From contig SHXP01000057.1 in the NCBI GenBank assembly GCA_009693225.1, forward strand, positions 1 to 11,061: 11,061 bases of DNA, in the 5' to 3' direction. A program made the translations under genes and the position numbers. The notes below the pieces were generated by a model. That model was not told where the DNA came from, ran no database searches, and was given only the letters and a program-made list of their open reading frames with translations. Below, piece by piece: positions 6,665 through 11,061 of this stretch. Position 1 is the stretch's first letter, and each line of letters opens with the position of its first letter. The stretch is from Limnohabitans sp. Lineage in GTDB: Bacteria; Pseudomonadota; Gammaproteobacteria; Burkholderiales; Burkholderiaceae_C.

Positions 6665-7525
6665 TTAACTCCTGAAAACCCAAGCATTGAAGAACCAGGG
6701 CATTGTCTGACAGACGGCAGAAACCGCACCCGCCGCCGCGAGTTGCGGCCCGAAAGGCATAGGTTCACCGGCTTTCAAATAACCGCGTAGACGCCACCAC
6801 ACAGCCAGCAGTACACCGCTGAAAGAAGCGAGTAAAACCAGCATGGGCAAGGCCAGCCAGCCCAGCCAGGCACCCAGGGCGGCGAGCAGTTTGTAATCGC
6901 CCTCGCCCATGCCTTGTTTGCCGGTCGCGGCACAGAACACGGTTTGCACCAGCCACAACACGCCATAGCCGAGTGCCGCACCCCAGACACTTTGTTCCAG
7001 CGACAGATTGATCACGCCTGCTGAAGCCAGTAATATGCCGGCCCACATCAACGGCAAGGTCAGGCTGTCGGGCAGCAACATGGTGTCGGCGTCGATCAAG
7101 GAAAGCGCCAGCAGCACGCTCGCAAAACCGGCCCAGGCCAAGGCAGCCCAGCCCAGGCCCCAATGCCAGGCGCAAAAAGCCCAGACCACGGCCACGGCGA
7201 TTTCCACCAGCGGATAACGCCAGGACACCCTGGCGTCGCAATGCGCGCAACTGCCTCTCAAAAAAACAAAACTCAGTACCGGCACCAGGTCGCGAGCACG
7301 CAGCGGTGTGCGGCAAGAAGTGCAGTGTGAAGCGGGCGTCGCCAGACTGAATGCGGGCTGATCGACAGCAGGCCGGCCCGCAAGCTCTTCGCATTGCTGC
7401 TCCCACTCGCGCTGCATCATCTGCGAAAGCCGCCAGACCACTACATTGATAAAGCTGCCGATTTGCACACCCACCAGTGCCGCGACCACCGGCCATAACC
7501 ATGGCAGTGTGTAAAACACATCCAT
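6665..7525 (-). CDS. pilD: Type IV prepilin peptidase / N-methyltransferase (PilD/GspO family)
   Basis: Inner-membrane aspartyl protease (family A24) that cleaves leader peptides of type IV pilins and type II secretion pseudopilins and N-methylates the new N-terminus. The 286-residue protein looks complete: GSFINVVVWRL (residues 23-33), a zinc-type four-cysteine pair C68/C71 and C93/C96 bracketing PVLSFVFLRG, SWRYPLVE (101-108), catalytic-aspartate motifs LIDADTMLLPD (143-153) and GMGEGDYKLLAALGAWLG (205-222), then MPFGPQLAAAG and about seven membrane segments. The start ATG 7525 shares one base with the dctM stop (TGATG); an earlier in-frame start at 7597 lies inside dctM and is rejected. 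Normally pilD sits beside pilB/pilC; here no pilus gene is near and it is enclosed by transporter and catabolic genes. The symbol reflects family, not proven role. Confidence 0.93.
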   Translation of the reverse strand: MDVFYTLPWLWPVVAALVGVQIGSFINVVVWRLSQMMQREWEQQCEELAGRPAVDQPAFSLATPASHCTSCRTPLRARDLVPVLSFVFLRGSCAHCDARVSWRYPLVEIAVAVVWAFCAWHWGLGWAALAWAGFASVLLALSLIDADTMLLPDSLTLPLMWAGILLASAGVINLSLEQSVWGAALGYGVLWLVQTVFCAATGKQGMGEGDYKLLAALGAWLGWLALPMLVLLASFSGVLLAVWWRLRGYLKAGEPMPFGPQLAAAGAVSAVCQTMPWFFNAWVFRS

Positions 7526-8847
7526 CACATCATTCTCACCAGCCACAAACATATCCCGGGGGAAAACAGCAGCAACAGCAAACGCAACGCATCCCACGCG
7601 AGAAACGGAAACACGCCTTTATAGGTTTCCGACATCGGCACTTCACGCGCCAGATTGTTAACCACATACACATTCAATCCGACGGGTGGTGCGATCAAAC
7701 CGATACCGACTGTCATCAACACCAATATGCCGAACCAGATGGCTTTGAGATCGGGTGGCAAGCCCCATAAATCGAGTTGCATGACGGCCGGGAAAATAAC
7801 CGGTATGGTCAACAATAACATGGACAGCTCGTCCATCACGCAACCGAGCACGACGTATAAAACCATCACCGTCATCACCACCACAACGGGCGCAACCGGC
7901 AGATGTGTGACCCAGTCGGCCACCCGGGTCGGCATGGCAGACAAGGCCAGCGCCGCGTTCATCATGTCGGCACCCAGAAAAATCATGAACACCATGGCGC
8001 TGGTTTCTGCAGTACTGAGCAATGCCCGGCGCATGGCGCCGGCATTGAGTTCGCCGCGCAGCATGCCGACCGCAAAGGTCATCAAAGCGCCAATGGCTGC
8101 ACCTTCGGTGGGTGAAAAAATACCGCCGTAAATTCCACCGAACACCACCAGAAAAATCATCAGAATCGGCCATATCTTCCAAAGTGCAGACCTGCGCACG
8201 GAGGGACTTGCTTTTTCTGACGGTGGCGCCAGCCCGGGACGCCATTTGCAATAGACCGCGATCACCACCAGGTAGCCCAATGCAGCCAGAATGCCCGGAA
8301 CAATGGCCGCAGCAAATAATTTGGCGATATTCTGCTCGGTCAATATGGCGTAAACCACCAGCGGCACCGAAGGAGGTATCAGTATGCCTAGTGTGCCCCC
8401 GGTAGCCAGGGTGGCGGTGGATAAACGCCCCTGGTAACCGTGGGCCTTCATTTCGGGATAAGCCACCTGCGTGATGGTGGCAGATGTGGCAACCGAAGAA
8501 CCGCACACCGCACCAAAGGCTGCTGCACTCAAAATGGCTGCCATGGCCAGACCGCCGCGCACATGGCCGATGAAGGCCGATGCGGCGCGAAACAAGTCAC
8601 GGCTCAAACCGCCTTGCGTGGCGAAATTGCCCATCAATAAAAACAAAGGAATGACGCTCAATTCATACACGGTCAAACGCGCCACTGCGCTGCCCTTGAG
8701 CAGATTGAACAAAGCCATTTCATTATTAATGGCCCAATACCCCAAGGCACCGGGAATGAACATGGCGGCAGCAATCGGCACGCGCACAGCCATCAATATC
8801 AGCATCAGGGCGAACATGCAGAGCCCGATCACGGCGGGGGAGTTCAT
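7525..8847 (-). CDS. dctM: TRAP transporter large permease subunit (DctM)
   Basis: Large inner-membrane subunit of a tripartite ATP-independent periplasmic transporter, which drives solute uptake with an ion (usually sodium) gradient. At 440 residues it has the normal length and is strongly hydrophobic throughout, with about a dozen membrane segments. Signatures are SVIPLFLLMGNFATQGGLSR (64-83), FGAVCGSSVATSATI (111-125), the conserved GGTLGILIPPSVPLVVYAI segment (150-168), FSPTEGAAIGAL in the middle and IAPPVGLNVYVVNNLA near the C-terminus. ATG 8847 overlaps the dctQ stop as ATGA, and its own stop shares a base with the prepilin peptidase start. Substrate cannot be read from this subunit; the pathway genes downstream suggest an aromatic or carboxylic acid. 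Confidence 0.95.
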   Translation of the reverse strand: MNSPAVIGLCMFALMLILMAVRVPIAAAMFIPGALGYWAINNEMALFNLLKGSAVARLTVYELSVIPLFLLMGNFATQGGLSRDLFRAASAFIGHVRGGLAMAAILSAAAFGAVCGSSVATSATITQVAYPEMKAHGYQGRLSTATLATGGTLGILIPPSVPLVVYAILTEQNIAKLFAAAIVPGILAALGYLVVIAVYCKWRPGLAPPSEKASPSVRRSALWKIWPILMIFLVVFGGIYGGIFSPTEGAAIGALMTFAVGMLRGELNAGAMRRALLSTAETSAMVFMIFLGADMMNAALALSAMPTRVADWVTHLPVAPVVVVMTVMVLYVVLGCVMDELSMLLLTIPVIFPAVMQLDLWGLPPDLKAIWFGILVLMTVGIGLIAPPVGLNVYVVNNLAREVPMSETYKGVFPFLAWDALRLLLLLFSPGICLWLVRMM

Positions 8848-9341
8848 GCGGACTCGCTTTGTAAATCAGCCATGGAAGACCCGCCGGCAAGTAGCCATGC
8901 TTGGGACAAGGAGACACATGCGGCCAGCGCCAGGCCGGGGGCCAGGCAGACATAGGCACACCACATAGGCAAGCCCAGAATCATGGTTGATTCAAAAGAC
9001 GCGTAAGCGTCGACGGCGCCCGCGCTTGAGCGCCAGGACATGACCGCGTACATCGCGGCAAGCAACAGGTTGCCGGCGGCATCCAGCCGGGATACGGTTT
9101 GTTGAGATGCTTTTTGTGTGAAGAAGTCCACCAGAATATTGCCGCCGCGCACCTGGCACCAGGGCAGACAAAGCGACAAGGACAGTGCAATACCCATTTG
9201 CACCATCTCGACGTCACCCTGAACAGGGGATCGAAACAAGGCGCGACCGATGACACTCCAGGTCGTCACGGCTCCTATGAACAAGGCAAGTGCTGTGCCT
9301 GCCAAGGCACACCAGGCGCTGAGTCTATTCAATGCGCGCAT
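8844..9341 (-). CDS. dctQ: TRAP transporter small permease subunit (DctQ)
   Basis: Small four-helix membrane subunit that supports DctM and docks the binding protein. From ATG 9341 it is 165 residues, typical for DctQ. It shows an N-terminal membrane segment (about residues 8-30) ending in the SVIGRALFRSPVQGDVEM motif characteristic of the family, then the second segment with MGIALSLSLCLPWCQVRGGNILVDFF, and two more hydrophobic stretches near 87-103 and 120-150. GTG directly precedes the ATG (GTGATG at 9344-9339), so either codon could start; ATG overlaps the dctP stop by one base, GTG by four. It overlaps dctM by four bases at its end. The C-terminal 15 residues are polar and probably cytoplasmic. 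Confidence 0.92.
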   Translation of the reverse strand: MRALNRLSAWCALAGTALALFIGAVTTWSVIGRALFRSPVQGDVEMVQMGIALSLSLCLPWCQVRGGNILVDFFTQKASQQTVSRLDAAGNLLLAAMYAVMSWRSSAGAVDAYASFESTMILGLPMWCAYVCLAPGLALAACVSLSQAWLLAGGSSMADLQSESA

Positions 9342-10372
9342 CACTTGCGGTGCTTGGCCAGCAAATCTGTGGCGTCCTGCAATAACTGCCAGCCATTCAA
9401 ACCGCGCTTGCCAACTTCGTCAAACCATTCTTCACGCAGCGGAGCCGCCGCCCTCATCCAGTTTTCTGTTTCAGCAGCGGACAGCACCAGAATGGTATTT
9501 CCGTGTGTTTGAGCAGTTTTACGACCCACGTCCTGGCTCTCATCCCAAATCTTTCCGATCTGTTTTGAAAAAGCAGCACCGCTGTTGTGGTCGATGACGG
9601 TTTTCAAATCGGCCGGCAAGCTGTCGTATTTCGCCTGATTCATTGCAAAAATAAACACTGCTGAATACATGGACGGTTTGGAGGGATGGGTTTCAGTATG
9701 AAACTTTGTCATCTCCTGTAGCTTGAAACCGGGGATCACTTCCCATGGAAGCAAAAACCCATCAATGGTGCCCTTGGACAAAGCGTCTGCTACCGCAGGC
9801 ACCGGCATGCCCACAGGGGTTGCGCCAAGTTTGGCCAGCAACTTATTGGTCAATCGCGTCGGTGCACGCATCTTGAGGCCTTTGAAGTCGTTCAGTGTTT
9901 TAATTTGTCTGGAAGCGGTGTGTGCGTAACCTTCGTCATGCACCCAGACCGCCAGAATCCTGGTGCCGGGGAATTCCTTGAGCGCGTTTTTTTGTAAATA
10001 GTCCCAGGCAGCGGAAGCAGCCACCTCGGCGGAGTTGGTGAGGAAGGGCAGCTCAAAGACTTCCATCGAAGGAAAGCGTCCGGCGGTGTAACCGGGTAAG
10101 GTCACCACAATGTCGTCGACGCCGTCGCGCACCCGGTCGACCAGTTGTGCAGGTGTACCGCCGCCGGACATGGCCGGCAGCAACTGGCACTTCATGCGGT
10201 TTTTAGATTCAGCAGCAATCTTGTCGCACCAGGGGCCGATGACCCGGTTGGGAGCCATGGCCGTGGTCGGCCAGATATGGTGGAACTTCAAAACCACATC
10301 CTGAGCGGAGGAGACCAGTGAGGCGAACAGCATCGACACAAAAATGACGGGCAAACGCAGTTTGATTGACAT
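9341..10372 (-). CDS. dctP: TRAP transporter periplasmic solute-binding protein (DctP)
   Basis: Secreted binding protein of 343 residues that captures the substrate and hands it to DctQM. An N-terminal signal peptide is clear: basic KLR, hydrophobic residues 7-20, and a likely cleavage after SSA (residue 23). Family features include KFHHIWP (29-35), the DFKGLKMRAP segment with R169, the arginine that normally pairs with a carboxylate on the ligand, GMPVPAVADALSKGTIDGF (188-206) and W210. A carboxylate-bearing ligand such as protocatechuate or another lignin-derived acid is plausible but inferred from R169 and the operon. GTG 10375 and ATG 10372 are adjacent; AGGA is too close to the GTG, so ATG is preferred. 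It is the first gene of the packed operon and overlaps dctQ by one base at its end. Confidence 0.93.
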   Translation of the reverse strand: MSIKLRLPVIFVSMLFASLVSSAQDVVLKFHHIWPTTAMAPNRVIGPWCDKIAAESKNRMKCQLLPAMSGGGTPAQLVDRVRDGVDDIVVTLPGYTAGRFPSMEVFELPFLTNSAEVAASAAWDYLQKNALKEFPGTRILAVWVHDEGYAHTASRQIKTLNDFKGLKMRAPTRLTNKLLAKLGATPVGMPVPAVADALSKGTIDGFLLPWEVIPGFKLQEMTKFHTETHPSKPSMYSAVFIFAMNQAKYDSLPADLKTVIDHNSGAAFSKQIGKIWDESQDVGRKTAQTHGNTILVLSAAETENWMRAAAPLREEWFDEVGKRGLNGWQLLQDATDLLAKHRK

Positions 10373-10382
10373 CACGTCCTTT

Positions 10383-10422
10383 AAAAAAATGGAATCGGCT
10401 TCAAATGGGTCAAGCAGCCGAT
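10383..10422 (-). terminator. Hairpin followed by T7: regulator terminator or dctP leader attenuator
   Basis: On the minus strand a perfect seven-base stem ATCGGCT/AGCCGAT (arms 10422-10416 and 10400-10394, 15-base loop) is followed after TCCA by seven T (10389-10383). It may end transcription of the GntR gene. However, AAAGGACG, the dctP ribosome binding site, starts right after the T run, and a possible -10 box lies just upstream. The same element could therefore sit in the dctP leader and limit read-through. The long loop and the four-base gap before the T run make it weaker than a textbook terminator. Confidence 0.5.
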
Positions 10423-10426
10423 CGAT

Positions 10427-10439
10427 GGTTGACTATACC
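10427..10439 (-). promoter_or_regulatory. Candidate -10 box with an imperfect dyad, possible GntR operator
   Basis: The minus strand reads GGTATAGTCAACC. TATAGT (10437-10432) differs from the sigma-70 -10 consensus at one base, but no good -35 is seen at 16-18 bases upstream (best TTCATG). The outer GGT/ACC forms a dyad around the box, so a bound repressor would block it; GntR/FCD operators usually have GT and AC half-sites with shorter spacing, so this fit is loose. An eight-base palindrome TTCATGAA lies at 10454-10461. The rest of the 10376-10508 gap shows no gene. Confidence 0.3.
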
Positions 10440-10508
10440 TTTCAGTCAGGTCATTCATGAAGCCGCGGCAGTGTGCAAGGCACCGGGCGCGGCCGGTTTC
10501 AATTTGCT

Positions 10509-11061
10509 TCATGGACTGCGGCGGCGTATCAGGCGCACACCAGGCATGCTGTCGAGATCGGTATGGCGCATGGCCTCGCTCAGATTGCGTTGCGCCAGAC
10601 GCGAATGCTCACGCATGATGGCCTCGGCGCGTGTGCCTTCGCGTTGTTCAATGGCTTGCAGCACCTGACGGTGCTGGTCCTGGGCGACGATCAGCATATC
10701 GCGTGACTTCGGGCTGTTGGCCTGGCTGACGACAAAACCCGAAGGAGACGCAAACGGCAATCCGGCAACGCGCTCCCATTCGCGACGCAGTACCTCGCTG
10801 CCGGCCATTTCTTGCAGCAATGCATGGAATTTTTCATTCTGCGTCACATATTCGATGAAGGCTTCTTCATTCAGGCTGTCGGCCGACAGCAGTTGATCTA
10901 TCTGCATCAGACACTCGCGTGCCTCAGTCAACAGCAGCGGCACACAACCGCGCTCGGCGGCCAGGCGCGCGCACAGGCCTTCGACCGTGCCGCGCAATTC
11001 GATGGCATCTGAAACATCGCGTTCGCTGAAAGAGCGCACCGCATAGCCACCGTTGGGCAGG
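10509..11061 (-). CDS. GntR-family transcriptional regulator with FCD ligand-binding domain (N-terminus beyond window)
   Basis: The 183 visible residues are the C-terminal part of a FadR/VanR-type GntR regulator. The frame is open to the window edge. It begins LPNGGYAVRSFSERDV, the wing of the winged-helix DNA-binding domain leading into the all-helical FCD domain (DAIELRGTVEGLCARLAAERG, then NEKFHALLQEMAG, DQHRQVLQAIEQREGTRAEAIMREH). The histidines in FHALL, DQHR and MREH match the metal/carboxylate pocket of FCD proteins, which often bind organic acids. A GTG at 11039 could be mistaken for the start, but it lies inside the wing. The gene precedes the operon in the same direction by about 135 bases, so it probably controls it, with a pathway acid as effector; that is inference. 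The C-terminal tail RLIRRRSP is basic. Confidence 0.92.
   Translation of the reverse strand, partial: LPNGGYAVRSFSERDVSDAIELRGTVEGLCARLAAERGCVPLLLTEARECLMQIDQLLSADSLNEEAFIEYVTQNEKFHALLQEMAGSEVLRREWERVAGLPFASPSGFVVSQANSPKSRDMLIVAQDQHRQVLQAIEQREGTRAEAIMREHSRLAQRNLSEAMRHTDLDSMPGVRLIRRRSP

Noticed and set aside
7526..7597. Earlier start for the prepilin peptidase inside dctM
   Set aside because: The 24 added residues are not part of the family's N-terminus, and ATG 7525 forms the TGATG junction seen elsewhere in the operon.
10482..10497. GC-rich hairpin ACCGG/CCGGT just after the regulator gene as a terminator
   Set aside because: It has only a five-base stem and no T run follows; it could be chance in GC-rich sequence.

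Overview
The window looks like an accessory catabolic locus from a Gram-negative betaproteobacterium. Comamonadaceae/Burkholderiales is my inference from the pmd-type gene order and the protein styles; no rRNA or other marker is present to prove it. From position 764 to the right edge every gene lies on the minus strand, so transcription runs from high to low coordinates.

Layout in the direction of transcription: a GntR/FCD regulator whose N-terminus is cut off by the window end (10509-11061); a roughly 135-bp gap with a possible -10 box and a hairpin plus T-tract; then one tightly packed operon (10372 down to 764). The operon holds a tripartite TRAP transporter (dctP, dctQ, dctM), a full-length type IV prepilin peptidase (pilD-like), 4-oxalomesaconate hydratase (ligJ/pmdE), CHA aldolase (ligK/pmdF), a frameshifted 6-phosphogluconate-dehydrogenase-like/DUF1932 oxidoreductase, 2-pyrone-4,6-dicarboxylate hydrolase (ligI/pmdD), protocatechuate 4,5-dioxygenase alpha and beta (ligA/pmdA, ligB/pmdB) and CHMS dehydrogenase (ligC/pmdC). 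Almost every junction is a 1-4 base overlap or a gap of a few bases. The left edge (1-731) is a decayed IS5-family element.

Together the enzymes form the protocatechuate 4,5-cleavage pathway. PmdAB opens the ring of protocatechuate to 4-carboxy-2-hydroxymuconate-6-semialdehyde, PmdC oxidises it to 2-pyrone-4,6-dicarboxylate, PmdD hydrolyses this to 4-oxalomesaconate, PmdE hydrates it, and PmdF cleaves the product to pyruvate and oxaloacetate. The TRAP system probably imports protocatechuate or a related aromatic or carboxylic acid, and the GntR protein probably senses a pathway compound. The order E-F-(X)-D-A-B-C matches the Comamonas pmdUKEFDABC operon as I recall it, but pmdU (tautomerase) and pmdK (MFS importer) are not seen. 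In their place are TRAP genes plus a prepilin peptidase, and a DUF1932 oxidoreductase sits between F and D.

The points most worth a second look are the prepilin peptidase inside a catabolic operon, the DUF1932 gene and its frameshift at a seven-T run, and the hairpin/T-tract directly before the dctP ribosome binding site.
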